From Jacaranda mimosifolia (Eukaryota; Streptophyta; Magnoliopsida; Lamiales; Bignoniaceae): a DNA stretch of 64,000 nucleotides. The notes under the pieces were generated by a model. It saw only the letters and a program-made list of their open reading frames with translations, was not told the DNA's origin and made no database searches. The first letter of the stretch is position 1. Every line of letters starts with the position of its first letter. The stretch lies in assembly GCA_018894105.1 (NCBI GenBank), contig CM032133.1:9996501-10060500 (forward strand), written 5' to 3'. Positions 1-12,099 of this stretch are shown here, in pieces. The translations under genes were made by a program, and so were the position numbers.

Positions 1-560
1 CCAACATGTTAACCAATTCATTAATTGTTACTTCTTGCTTCGACATGTTGAAGTTCATGATGAATTGGTCAAATGGGCTAGTCAATAATTGAAGAATCAA
101 ATCCACATAGAGCTCATTATTCATGACAACGTCCAATTGACCAAGTTCTTTGATGAGGCCAATCATTTTTAGCCCATGGTCATGGACACTCGTGCCCTCA
201 TTCATTCTAGTTCTAAAGAGCTCCTTAGATAAGGAGAACCTTTCATATCCAGTATGAACACCATACAACTCTTGTGGGTGAAAATAGATCTCATGAGCAT
301 GTTTCATGTGCTCGTGAGACTTTTGAAGTTCATTAGACATAGAATCCATCATGAGGCATCTTGTTTATAGATCATCATCTACAAACTTCGTAAACAATTC
401 ATGTGCCTCATCGGAGGCATCATCACCAACGGTGTCCGGTGGACTTTGATCAAGTACATAAGTCCTCCTTTTGGAATCTAAAATAATCTTGAGGTTTCTT
501 AACCAATTGTGGAAGTTTGGCCCAGTTAGTTTATTGGTTTCCAAAATAGCGTTGAGTGGA
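1..560 (-). pseudogene. Copia-type gag fragment (UBN2-like), partial
   Basis: Read on the minus strand this gives a nearly continuous gag polyprotein of a Ty1/copia retrotransposon and runs off the left edge. Seen: the start-proximal 'KLTGPNFHNWLRNLKIIL' stretch typical of copia gag N-termini, then 'ELYGVHTGYERFSLSKELF' and 'EGTSVHDHGLKMIGLIKELG', which match the usual copia gag blocks for capsid assembly. An in-frame TAA near position 370 breaks the frame, so it is a dead copy. The zinc knuckle would lie outside the window. No PBS or LTR was recognised upstream (higher coordinates). Assignment to copia gag is secure; the lineage is not. Confidence 0.8.
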
Positions 561-2130
561 TTCTTAGCTATTTGTTTTGAGATTTCAAAAATCTACAAAG
601 GCAAGAAAGAGAGTATAAGCATGTGATTGAATATTGATATTAACAACATGTTTATAGATTTCAAGTATGTTTTTCTCCAACTATTTTATCAAATTCTTCA
701 CCCCTTAGAAAAATCTCATTTTCTAGTGAGAATCAAGGCCCTAAGGACTTGTAAGTGGACCCCCCGAGATGAGTGTATCCACAAACAATCCAAAGGTAAA
801 CAACTTTTGCTAATTGCATCTCTATGCAACCCTTGATATATTTTGCATCACTTTTCATGTAGATCCCCTTGATGAGCGACCTCTATATTAATAGGTGTTA
901 AGTCGGACCTACCAATCAAACTTTGATTCGGAACCACTCTATGTCATGCCACGTGATGTGAGGCACGCATGGGAAGTATCAAATCAAAGGTGCATCATAT
1001 GATAAGTATATGATCATAGCTTTTTACCTAAGTGTGGCCTCTGTGATGAATGCCATCACACAAAGATAGTAGAATCGTCATATCATATACTATTGGTAGG
1101 AGGCATAGATTAATTGAAACATCCATTTTCACTTAATATTTGAAAGTATTTAGACTCTTCTAAGTGAGAGATTTTCTTGTTTGTAAAGATCTTATCAATT
1201 TTATCTTCTTATTAGATTTTTTATATCCTAACCATATATCTTACACATCAATAGGATATAGAAAGCATAAATAAGTAAATGAGCCTAGCATGCTTCTAGG
1301 GTGGAATGACCATGAGCCTTAACCAAGTAGTGCACTTCGAGCCATAGGTGCACTACTTAGTTGATTTTAATTGGGTTGATTAAATCTAGCTATTACATAA
1401 TGTATTCCCATACATTCATGGGTCTTTATGCCTCCATAGTCTCTTGTCTCCTTGCAACATTTACATGAGAAAGAAATCCTCACTCCTAGTGATTCTACTC
1501 TTATAACATTTACAATATAGAAATTAAGAGGCATGCAAGCGCTAGTTTAATACAACCATTTTCAACAACTTGAAACAAATAAAATCAATATTAAAGGCTC
1601 ATGATCATCCCCATTCATTCATCATCCATTCAACAATTAAATGAATAATAAATCAATAATTGACATTTAATTTTCACAATTAAATGCTTATCTCATAAAC
1701 AATTGATTAACTAGCAAAAATAAGCATAATAATTATGTATCTCATTTTTGCACTAACATTGAAGATTAACTTTAACAAGATTTTAAAAGCAATAAAAAAT
1801 ATCAAACATAATTTTGAGAACTTGCACAACATTTGTACATCTATGTAGCATGATTTAGATAACTTTTGATCACTAAAGGAACACAAAAATGGCTCAAAAC
1901 TTAATTTACCCCCAATCGAGTGCTGTTGCTTCAGCCTGGGCACACAGCTGCGCGGCAGGCGCTGGCTAGGAGCAGCAGCTCCCCCATTTTGGGGTTATGA
2001 CCGAGTCAAGCCAATTTTGGCTTAATTTTTGTGCACAAAATTTTTTAGGACACCTCCTAAACTAAATCACAAATTATAGACAAATTTTCAGCTCTAAAAC
2101 ATCTTTTAAAAATGAAAATTCAAGTGCTCA
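561..2130. other. non-coding, probably retroelement leader/LTR DNA
   Basis: No supportable gene. It lies upstream (in minus-strand terms) of the gag fragment, so it may be that element's leader and LTR, but no PBS resembling the iMet type and no second LTR copy were found. It holds a strong hairpin at 1321-1362. The end at ~2130 is an abrupt junction with plus-strand reverse transcriptase sequence. Confidence 0.4.
1321..1362. repeat. inverted repeat (hairpin), 15-bp arms, 12-nt loop
   Basis: Arms AACCAAGTAGTGCAC (1321-1335) and GTGCACTACTTAGTT (1348-1362) are complementary at 14 of 15 positions. The loop is TTCGAGCCATAG. It sits in TE-like non-coding DNA and its function is unknown. Confidence 0.8.
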
Positions 2131-3423
2131 AATGAAAATTTTCTCTCCAGTTGTGAAACATAGTTCCATACGTTTGTTATTGTCGGTTGTTGCCCAATAT
2201 AATCTTGAACTTGGGCAGTTAGATGTCAAGACCGCTTTCCTGCATGGTGAGCTTGAGGAAACCATATTCATGGATCAACTAGAGGGATTTGTTATGGAAG
2301 GCAAGGAAGATCATGTTTGCTTTTGAAACAATCCCTGAGATAGTAGTAGAAGCAGTTTGATTATTTTATGATCATTATTGGATTTACTAAAAGTGATTTT
2401 GATACTTGTGTCTACTATCGGAGATTGTCTGATAATTCTTTCATCTATTTTCTTCTTTATGTGGATGATATGCTTATTGCTGTGAGGCATATTTGTGATA
2501 TAAACAAGCTTAAGGCTCAGTTGAGTAATGAATTTGAGATGAAAGATTTAGGTGGTGCAAAGAAAATTTTGAGAATGGAAATACATCGTGATCGTTGTGT
2601 ACCAAAGTTGTTTCTATATCAGAAATAGTATATTAAGCAAGTTCTTGAGAGATTTGGGATGCAGGATTCTAAGCTTGTTAGTACTCCTCTTGCACCACAT
2701 TTTAAACTATCAGCTTCATTGTCACCTCAATCAAGCAAAGAGGAGAAACACATGTCTCATCTTTCATATTTTAGTGTAGTTGGGAGCATGAAGTATGCTA
2801 TGGTGTGCACTAAGCCTGATATTGTGCAAGTTGTTGGTATGGTAAGTTGTTATATGGCTCATCCTAGTAAGGAGCATTGGCAAGCTACCAAATGGATTTT
2901 TCAGTACTTGAAAGGTACATCAAATTTGGGTTTGTTGTTTGACAGTAGTGGGACTTCATTTGGAGATGGAGTTGTTGGATATGTTGATTCTGATTTTGCT
3001 AGTGATTTAGATAGAAGGTGTTTACTTACTGGATATATTTTCACTTTATTTGGTGATGTCATTAGTTGGAAGGCTATTCTTTAGCTTACAGTTGCTTTAG
3101 AGTATATGACAGTCATTGAGGTAGTAGAAGAAACTTTGTGGTTGTATGGTTTAGTTAGTAGTTTGGGATTCAAGGTAGAGGTTCCTTCTGTATACTATGA
3201 TAGTCAGAGTGCTATTTATCTTACACAGAATTATATGTTCCATGAGAGGACCAAACACATTGATATATAGTACTATTTCATTTGTGATCATATATCTGGT
3301 GGTGAAGTTTATATTGCTAAAGTTGATAATGAAGACAGTTTAGCAGACATGATGACGAAGCCAGTGCCTAAGCACAAGTTCAAACATTGCTTGGATTTGA
3401 TACGATTGAGTCCTTCTGATTGA
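2131..3423 (+). pseudogene. Copia pol remnant: reverse transcriptase and RNase H
   Basis: Begins within RT at 'FSPVVKHSSIRLLLSVVAQ' and continues with 'LGQLDVKTAFLHGELEE'. After a stop near 2324 the frame resumes with 'FLLYVDDMLIA', holding an intact YVDD catalytic box (~2450-2480). 'SVVGSMKYAMVCTKPDI' and 'GYVDSDFASDLDRRCLLTGY' mark the RT thumb and the start of RNase H. The C-terminus has 'ADMMTKPVPKHKF' and ends near 3423. At least three disabling stops are visible (about 2324, 2626 and 3082), so no full protein is made. The closest group is the TNT1/Tork-like style of plant copia; that lineage is inference. Confidence 0.88.
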
Positions 3424-3525
3424 TTACCCTTAGTGGTTTTATGGAGAGTTAGAGAGGATGTTTACTATTTTACTTTTTGGGTTGAGGTGCATTTGTGACT
3501 TGATCTTTTAATCCAAGGTGGAGAT

Positions 3526-3986
3526 TGTTGTATTTGTAGCTCAAAAGTTCTTTGGACTGAGTGTTCTAAGCTCCAGCTCAAGATATTTTGAGCTCTAGCA
3601 CATACCCTACAGGATTGGTGAGAATTGGAATGAATGTTCTGTGCCTTGGCTAAAAAACAGTAGAGCCTGAGCACAAGCTTAAGCCCTAGCTCAAATTTGG
3701 TTGAGCCCAAGATTGATGAGTTTTTTGTTTTTGAAACTTCTTTATGTTATGTTTTTTTAGAAGGGTTTCATTAGCAACAAATATATAGAATTTATAGAGC
3801 AATTTTGTTCTTCTTCTTTGGCTTTGGAAGATCCTTTTTTGTAAGTCTTTGGCACCTCTAACAATCTAGTAAAATTCTTCGCTTTTCGCCTGTAAATGGG
3901 TTAATGTAACCCAATTGGGTTAACCATGTAATTTTGTGTCTTGAATTTTCTTTTATGTACTCCTATTTTGTGCTTTATTTGTAACA
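3526..3986 (+). repeat. 3' LTR of the 2131-3986 Copia element
   Basis: Starts TGTTGTATTTG directly after the polypurine tract and ends TTTGTAACA, giving the TGTT...AACA inverted ends expected of a copia LTR (461 bp). The 5' copy is absent, so the 3' boundary is inferred from the terminal CA. Confidence 0.7.
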
Positions 3987-3991
3987 AGTGG

Positions 3992-6900
3992 TAGATCGAT
4001 GAAATTCAAAGTTCACCATGTCCCAATAGTTTGGAGAACATCTTGGCCTTTGAAGCTACACTCCAGATACACCTAGAGAAAGCAAAAAAGTAGTGGAAGT
4101 GACTGGCCAAATTGAACAGTAGAAAAGCTACTTCAATCTTGCCTCTTTTCTTCTTCCTTTTTTATTTTTTTTATTTCCTTTAAGGATCATCACAAAGTAA
4201 CTAAGCCAGCACCTTGACCTTGAATCTTCAAGGACACTTAAAAACCAATCTCTTATTTTCATAAAATCCTTTGGAACTTGTATGCTGGTTAAAGAAACAC
4301 AACACCTTTCCTCTAATTATATCCACACTCGAAATATCCTACTAATGTAAACACATTATATCCCATACTTGGGTACAGATTTAGGAGAGAAAAAAAGAGA
4401 AAATAGAAGAGAATTGAAGACTCAAAAGGAGAAGAAATCACCTACATTTCTCTTGCAAAGAAGAGAATAAAGAGTGTCAGGTAGAGAGAAAAAGTTGAAA
4501 ATTACCATCTTATTCTATATTCCCTCGTACCAAAATGCAACATAAGCCTACAATATATTGCAATTTAATTTGTGAATATCAATTAAGCTCATTTACTAAC
4601 CACGTTAGAATTAACCCCATTAATTCAAAAATGCCTAAACTCCATCCATCATCTATAGCAGCAACCCCAGGAGGCCTAGTCAATGGTTCAAGTAACTTAG
4701 TGAACTTTTTGCTTGCGAGTAGCTTACAAATAAGATGCTTCTAATTCCTATCTTCTAGTTTTTTGATTGAGACCTAGGATTTAAAGATCATGTCATCTTT
4801 CCATTGGTCTCATAACTATGTATTTATTTTTAATAATTAATTCAAGTGACCTAAGAGTCTCTTTTCGAATTGTCATGCTACTTTGTGAAGGATTTTGGTA
4901 AACTAATTATCAATGAAAATATAGAATATTTATTCATTCTACTGGATGAGTAATGGATCCTTCATTGATTTTCTTCAAACTCCAAATGTAGATTATCCCC
5001 AACATAAGTCCCATGAGAACCTTCAAGGTGGTTGGGAAAGTACATATACATAAGAGTACCATGGAAGCTCAAATATAAGGACTACTAATATGCACCATAT
5101 AAAAAGTTTCAATACCAATTTGCAACTTGTGCTCCCCAATGAAATTGCTAAGATGGAATTGTTCAATGCATTTGTTCTCTAACAGGCACCCACTCACATA
5201 CATTAGTGTCAACACATTGATTGCTGTGAAATGGGGTATGCTTCATTTATTGGAGCGTCCATACATATGCAATTCCATCCAAATTCATCAATGGCCTTCT
5301 TGATAACTAATAAATTGGCACAATTCAAAATGAAGAGAAAATAAAGAGCATAGAAACATATTTCATGATCATCATCATATATATTGATCTAATCTCACAG
5401 TAATCAATGATCAAATGGCTTCAGCCAAATGCATACAAGTAAAAACATAAGGCAAAGATGCCAAAATAAGTACACAACACCTAAACAAGCCTATATAATT
5501 TGAAATTTAATCTAATTGTTAGATAAAATTAATGAATTGACTAGATCACTAATGTGGCCTTCATAAATTCAAAAGTTGACCAATCTAATTAAATAAGATG
5601 TTATTTAATTGTGCCAATTTATGTGGCTAGTCCAATTGAGAAAATTAATATATTAGTGTGATAAATTAATTTGGTCTTGAGTAATTTAAGAGTTAAGTTG
5701 GTCAAGTTAAACAAAAGAGTTTATTTGATTGAACCCATTAATTGCGGCTAGCACATCTAGAAATTTAATTAATAAGACTAATTAAATTAGCTTTCGGAAT
5801 ATAATTAATTGAATAGTTTAATTAATTAGCGAGCAAATTAGAATTCTAATCTAATTAAAAATCCAAAACCAAGTCTTGAAGGCTTGATCCAAACCTATGG
5901 AAAGCTCTAAAGGTTTGAATATTTAGAGCTTTCCCTAATACTGTAAGAAAACTGACCACTTGTACATTTAGTAAGGTTAAATGCTGCATTTTTGTGTGAG
6001 GACATAATCAATGAGATAGTGAGTTGTTTGGATAACATTGTTCCAATTTATTTCTCTCTATATCATTCTTCCTTCCCTTTTCCCTAAGAGCAAGGCAATC
6101 ATTATGAGTCATTAATTCTATTTTTCCCTATATTCATATACAAGAAGTAATGAGATTTTTGTTCTAGTGTGAAAATAACATTAAAAGACACTTGGAGCAT
6201 GGATAAATTTAGGGCTCGTTTACTTTGAAAAATAGGCTGTGGAATGATAGGTTGAAATGAAGGATAGAATATAGGATTATATGATAATTTTGTATTTTTT
6301 TAAAAATATATTTACTTGATGGGTTGAAAAGAATGATGAAAGTGAGTAATTATAATGATTGTTTACTTTAATTAATTACAATATTGTAATAATTATTTAA
6401 AGACCAAAATACCTTAGACTTATATATAGTTTCAAATGATTCAATTGCAGGTAGTCAAGAAATACAGGGGTCAATTTGAAATTTAAATTTTGAAGAAAAG
6501 TTATATGCATTAGATTGAGGCCAAAGTTTTATCTAATTCTCAAAATGCGTTCAAATTTAACTCAACTACATGAAGCTTGGAACTTGACCAAAAAGCAAGA
6601 AAAAACTCCATAAATACCTTCCCCATCTCACAAGGATCACAATCACTTTTTTAACTAGAAAAGCCATAAGAAACGCAAAAATTTAAAGGCGGCGGCGGAG
6701 CTTTGGTGGTAGATAGGTTTGCTATTTTTCTTGATGAGAGCTAGAAATTGATTGAGAAGAAACCTTCCTGACATGGTTGCGAACATTAATGGTGTGAATT
6801 GGAATAATCGACAGCCAATGGTGGAGATTGGATGTGGTGGTGCTCCGACAGTGGTGGGGTGTTAGATGGCCAATTAGCTGGATTCTAGACAATGAATCGT

Positions 6901-7189
6901 AGAATTGTTTAAGGGCTTTCACTCGTTAAGTCAAGATGCATCAACTATGGAAGAACCTCTCACATTCGACAGCACGACACCGTGGCGTGGCGATGGTACA
7001 GTAACAATAAATATTTATTTGATTTGTTGGAAGACAAAAAGAAGAGAAAGAAGATAAGAGTACATAAGTGTAATTTAAATAAGACTAAATGAGGACTTAC
7101 ATGTAAATTTACCCTTTCATCTCCTAAGCCAAGAGTTGCTGATTTTTGTTGGAATAGTGCCTGCAAGCTAATTAGATTGGTATTGCAAA
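3992..7189. other. AT-rich intergenic DNA, no gene recognised
   Basis: Short open frames here have no recognisable domain or plant-gene character. At ~6208 the string GGGCTCGTTTACTTTG resembles the left end of plant MITEs, but no matching right end was found. From 5400 to 5900 the DNA is rich in TTAATTAA-like strings, similar in style to 8290-8600, suggesting old LTR DNA. Confidence 0.4.
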
Positions 7190-9290
7190 CTATTTCACTA
7201 GTGATAAAATCTTGATTGAGTGATATTTATAATATGACCATCTTTATCTTATGCTTATATTTATTCCACTGGCATTTGGTTGAAGCCCTTAGATCACATA
7301 AGATTACGGGACTTGGTCATGCACTAGATGTGATCATGGAATAAGTCTCACATAGTCATGATCTTAAATATTTTAAGTCATGGGATCTTACGAGATAGGG
7401 CATCTAAGATCTGGATAGACTTATACAAACAATGCATAGATCCAAGGAGTTGGATATTGCTCCGTTCCATTGGCAATTCCATATGAGATATGGATACATG
7501 TTAGTGGGTGCTTGTTAGGGAATAAGACACTGAAGGCCCACCATGAGAATCCACTCGATAGCCGAAGTGGCGAGTCAGAAGTGACAAGTTCTCCTGCTTA
7601 TGCAAGTACATTTAATTAGTCCATTGAATTGAGGATCCATGGTAACCTTGTGTTTAGGTCTTCATACTTTGACTTCTCCTGGTCACCTAGTGGGCCGTTC
7701 GGGTGGTGATTGGGCATGAGCTACTTAGACATAGAGGTTTGTGAGATCCAAGATGGAATCCGACTCCTCGTCTTTGTGAAAGGTGAGTACATCTCTTATG
7801 TATTCTATAATAATTGATTCCAAGAAATCGTTGCGCAAGGTAGAATGACAATTCAAAAAATGAACCGAACATTGGAAATAGAGACATAGTATCGAGGCTA
7901 TTAGGGAGCTCACAAATATCTTGCCCTAAGCCTCTTTCACGAGATAGGAGATGGAAGGACCGTATTTGCATAGTACGCTAGAGCTATGGTGGTTCTCCAA
8001 GAGCATTCATTTCGGCTAATTAGTTAGGCTCCATGGGCTTGAGGTTGGATATCTACCATGAAGATTGGGAACTCTTCAATTAATGGAGATTAATTGAATT
8101 GAGTCGATTAGTTTAAAGGAGTTTAAACTAAAAGGAATATATAATATTCTAAAGTCACAAGAAGTTGTGATCCCATGTCCAATGAATAGTAGAACCTATC
8201 GGGCCACACACAAAAGCCAATTACATTTCCTAAGTAATGGAGGAACTTTCTAAGTGTTAGAAAATTATCTCCATGGAGGCCAATTTTGGGATGATCGAAA
8301 ATTGAGGTCAATTTGGCTTGATTAATTTAATTGTTAAATTGATCAAATAATTTAAGAAGTTAAATTAGACCAATAATTAAAGAGTTAATTATTTGGTGCT
8401 ATATGACCATCAATTGGTCAAATGAACTTAAAAATTGAAGTTAACAAAATTAAGCTTAAAGAGTTAAAATAGTTGACTAAGAGTTAAGTCAAGAATTAAT
8501 TAATTAAATTAAACTATTCAATTTAATTAATATTTAATTTAATTTATGGGGAGAATATTCTTTGGAGGAAAAATTGAAATGATAGGATCATTTTAATGTG
8601 GCATTTAATTAATTTGAAATTAGATTTCAAATGTAATTGAAATGCACATAAATTCAAATTTGAATTTGCCAACTAAGCATGCATGTTGGTGGCCCCCCAC
8701 CTTGAGGAAGGTGTGATGCCACCTTAACATCACACCATCTCACTCTATATATAGATATGAGTGAGGGGGGCAAAAATCTAGCATTCAAGCAAGTGAAGAA
8801 TTAGATTCTCACTTTTCCCTCCATTTCCAAGGTATTCATTCAAGTGTTCAAAATCACTTGCCTCTTCTTCTCCCTAACCAAAAATTGGCCATCTCTCTAT
8901 CAACTCTCTTTTCTTTCTCCAACTAAAAGTGAAGAGTATTAGGAATTAGATTGATGTGTGGATCATTTCGATAGAGGCAAAACAAATGGGTTGCTAAGCC
9001 TTTGGAGATCTACTTGCCAGACTAGCCTTTTGTCGATTTTTTTCTAGGAGATCCAGAAGAAGTTTTGAGCTAAAAAAATTTCCAACAGCTTCCTCATGAA
9101 GTTCAGCATCTACTGGAATTTTTTCAGTATTTTTGGAGAGTTTTGAATCATGTAAAAATCGCTTGCTTCCAACGACGCCACTGTCTGGCAGATTCTGTTT
9201 GAAGAAGGAGTTCTTCAATCTACCTTTGGATTTTGCTTTTCAAGGTAACTCTTCGATCAAATCTAGATCCTAAAATATGTTTAGATCTTT
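7190..9290. other. probable non-coding LTR-retrotransposon DNA, unclassified
   Basis: No gene. The composition changes stepwise: a ~900-bp non-coding stretch, a TTAATTAA-rich stretch (8300-8620), a TATA-like CTATATATAG (~8744), a pyrimidine-rich leader, and a possible splice donor AAGGTAACT (~9240). This order resembles an LTR promoter and leader of a plant LTR retrotransposon. No second LTR, PBS or coding domain was found, so the assignment is an inference from layout only. Confidence 0.3.
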
Positions 9291-9821
9291 GATTGCTTGT
9301 AAACACTAGTTTATTTAACCTTTTGAAGTTTTATTATTGGATCATAGTGCCTTACTTGCTTTCAGTTTTTTCATCCCACTAGTTGGACCAGACATTATAT
9401 CCCCAATTCATTGTGAATAGTAATAGGTCTAGATTTATCTACCAAGGCCCAGGTTTTCATCACAAATTGTATACATATAATTTACATCGATGTGGGCTCT
9501 CATCCTTTATGATCCATCAAAGAAAACTAAGCTTTAGAGAGACCAAGGTTGTGATCCAAAGATTTGTTGAATATCAAAGGTTGATGGTCAAGTATTATTG
9601 AAGATTCAACATAAGGTAGTACCTTAGTCCCCAAATCTTAATGAGTTTAAAATAATCTTGTAGAAGATCCTTGAAAAAGAAGAAAGGAGGCAAGCTAGAA
9701 ACATGTTTTTGTCAGTTAATTTGGCCAGTTTCTTCCACTCAAAGAAATGTAACCAGATATAAAGAGGATTCCATCTAATACAACCAAATTCTATTTGTTT
9801 CTATGGTATCCCATTAAGTTT
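9291..9821. other. intergenic, nothing recognised
   Basis: No gene, repeat or TE end was recognised. A 72-codon open frame (9383-9601) has no recognisable motif. The last five bases before the TRIM (CACAT) are its TSD. Confidence 0.5.
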
Positions 9822-9826
9822 CACAT

Positions 9827-10173
9827 TGTTAGTGTTCCACATTAGTAAAATAAATAAGTAGCAGTCTTTATATATGGCCTTGAACAATCCTCACCTCTTG
9901 AGCTAGTTTTTGGGATGAGTTAAGCTCAATGTCCATTCCTCAACATGGTATTAGAGCCATTCATTCCCAATGTTGTACTACCTAGTGTTGTTAAGCCACT
10001 CATTTCATGTTATTCCATTTTTTATAAATTTATTTCTAGGGCGTGCGCCAGGTATACTAGTGTTGCACATTGGTGAAATAAATAAATAGTAGTCTCTATA
10101 TATAGCTTTGGACAATCATCACCTATTGAGCTAGCTTTTGGGGTAAGTTAGGCTCAAGGTTCATTCCTCAACA
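9827..10173 (+). mobile_element. TRIM (terminal-repeat retrotransposon in miniature)
   Basis: A complete 347-bp element. Two directly repeated 119-bp LTRs (9827-9945 and 10055-10173) share features such as AATAAATAA, a TATATAT box and the end ATTCCTCAACA. Directly after the left LTR is a tRNA-iMet-type primer binding site, TGGTATTAGAGCC (9946-9958). The internal region is only ~109 bp and non-coding. A 5-bp TSD, CACAT, flanks it at 9822-9826 and 10174-10178. LTR, PBS, tiny interior and TSD together define a TRIM, a non-autonomous element mobilised by another element's enzymes. The right LTR start has decayed (TACTAG in place of TGTTAG). Confidence 0.93.
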
Positions 10174-10178
10174 CACAT

Positions 10179-10652
10179 CTAATCTTTACGTGCAACTTTG
10201 TTCACCCCAATTTTTAGTCATGCTTCTGTCTTCACATGAATTGCATGACCAAATAGGGAAGACAAGTTCTTTAATTCAGTTTATACAAATAGAAATGCCT
10301 TTATGCTGTAAAGTAAAGATTGACTTATCAATTGCTTCTGATCTTTCACAAACATTCAAATAGAGAAGCGCAAAATTAATGAACTGAAATTCACTGTAAA
10401 CCTGTATGTAACTCTCTGTATAACTGTGAATTACAAATTTTTAGCATTTCATTTTCATTTCTCAAATTTTCGAGGCCAACATCCACTATTTGTAGTTAAG
10501 AAAATGGATATTAGGAATTCATGCCAAATTGCCAAGAAACTAGACCTATATTTGCAATGCTATATGCAATTTACATCAAATGATTGAAAGTCAAGCATTA
10601 GAGATGATTTCACAAATCAAACACTGGAGGTTCAAAAACTTTAGAAACTTAC
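10179..10652. other. intergenic between TRIM and ARF8 pseudogene
   Basis: This is where the next ARF exon (start GQPKRHLL in the family) would be expected; I could not find it. Nothing else was recognised. The ARF copy appears truncated here. Confidence 0.5.
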
Positions 10653-12099
10653 CCCGAAACATATGCCTAAACTTCCATTCAATATCATGGAGATCCCTAG
10701 CAATAATTTCTTGTGCATGAGGTGTCTGTGAGAAATCTTGATGCACTACAGAAACTAAAGAACAATTTTGCTACCAGTTTTGTATCAGAATAATCATATC
10801 ACAGTGTGATTACCAAAGGTGGGAAAACTTTCTCTACAGCTCATAATGGAATAGAGAAGTTTCTATGTGTACTAGTATCACTTGCTGTTAGAGTTTTGCA
10901 AAAGTAATTAGTTGGTTGCCTGCTAGGAGTTCCCAGTTCCACAGAAAGATATGTATCTTTTTGTTCTTGTTGCATTCAAACAATATATGCTTAATTCGAT
11001 CATTAATTCATAGTCAACAAATAGAGGAATATAAATGGAGTATTAGGTATTCTCAGTATAGTTTGAAATATTGAGTCAAGGGCTGCAATGTCATTGGAGC
11101 ATACACTTCATCCTTTTCAACATATGCCTGAGAATCAATAAATAAATAGAATTCTGCTAAGATTTATATTACTAAAAATGATTAACGAAGATAGGAGCAA
11201 ATATCATCCATGGAAGAAAACCCACATGCATTGTAACATTGTGGACTTGGCATATCAATTGAGGTGGCAAGCTCGGGTAATTTGGTATATGGGCATCAAC
11301 TTCTTTATTAATTGTGGCAACAACCTGTTGTGCATTTCAATTAAAATCAATTAGGGACCTGAACAACTGCATGATGCTGAGAGAACATCTAAAATAAATG
11401 AAGATTACAATAGAATAATTGAAAGAAACATGCTCACTATGACCCTGGGGAAAGTAAACCACACGGCTCCCATGTATTGGCAGCAACACCAAAGGACCAA
11501 CACAGGCATGCCATAGCTCAGAATTCAAGAACCTCTTCTTCCATTCCATAACCCACAATCAATAAACGGGTCTATCAATCACAATTCCATCCTGCTAAAT
11601 TACTTTTGTATTTAGATTGACAAATTTGGAGTTAAGTATTTCAAATCCATAACAATAAATCTATTTAGCTTATTTGGATAATTTCATGTCAAAATAGATT
11701 TCAAATTCTTGAGCTCCATTGTCAGACATTTTTTTAGTTACAGTAGTGGATTTCAAATCCTCCATATTACCCAATACATAGTCATTTAAAATCATTCCAC
11801 TAAATCCATAACCATCCATCTATCCATCCGAAAGCAACCATACTAAAATTCTCTTTCTTTTGGCAATATGTACTAGAATTGAAGAGTCTTTACATGAAAG
11901 GAAAAGTGCATACTTAAATAAAAAAAAAGTACATGCGGGAGAGATACTCTATAAGAACTTGAGTTGAAAATTTTTGGAAAGAGAAAAAAAAAAACTCAAG
12001 CCAAAAAAAGAAAGAAAAGAAAAGCACGTAGAAAAAGAGAAGACATATGATTTACCTTCATGGGGCCTGTTGACCCATCCCTGATGTTGAGAGCTTCAT
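10653..12099 (-). pseudogene. ARF8-like auxin response factor pseudogene (N-terminus and part of B3 domain)
   Basis: Six exon remnants on the minus strand match the N-terminus of the ARF6/ARF8 family, which binds auxin-response elements through a B3 domain. Exon 1 (12099-12056) encodes 'MKLSTSGMGQQ', the ARF8-type start. Exon 2 (~11540-11430) has '[13 protein letters not shown]' and '[10 protein letters not shown]'. Exon 3 (11324-11226) has '[17 protein letters not shown]'. Exon 4 (11127-11071) has 'DEVYAPMTLQPL'. Exon 5 (~10966-10814) has '[18 protein letters not shown]' and 'EKVFPPL'. Exon 6 (~10737-10653) has '[17 protein letters not shown]'. Breaks: an extra C near the end of exon 1 shifts the frame, exon 4 lacks a GT donor, exon 5 has an in-frame TGA at 10843-10841 inside B3, and the phase into exon 6 fails. 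The rest of B3, the ARF domain and PB1 are absent. The retained introns point to a duplicated gene rather than a processed copy. Confidence 0.9.

Larger units (their letters stand above)
2131..3986 (+). mobile_element. 5'-truncated Copia retrotransposon (RT, RNase H, 3' LTR)
   Basis: Plus-strand remnant starting abruptly inside reverse transcriptase and running through RNase H, a polypurine tract (AAGGTGGAGAT, just before 3526) and a 3' LTR. LTR, gag, protease and integrase on the 5' side are missing, so it is 5'-truncated or was broken by rearrangement at ~2131. In-frame stops make it non-functional. The 5 bp after the LTR (AGTGG, 3987-3991) would be the TSD, but the partner is lost. Confidence 0.85.

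Noticed and set aside
6208..6420. MITE starting GGGCTCGTTTACTTTG
   Set aside because: Only the left end looks right; no inverted partner or TSD could be found nearby.
10653..12099. Functional ARF8 gene
   Set aside because: A frameshift in exon 1, an in-frame TGA in B3, a lost splice donor and missing downstream exons rule this out.
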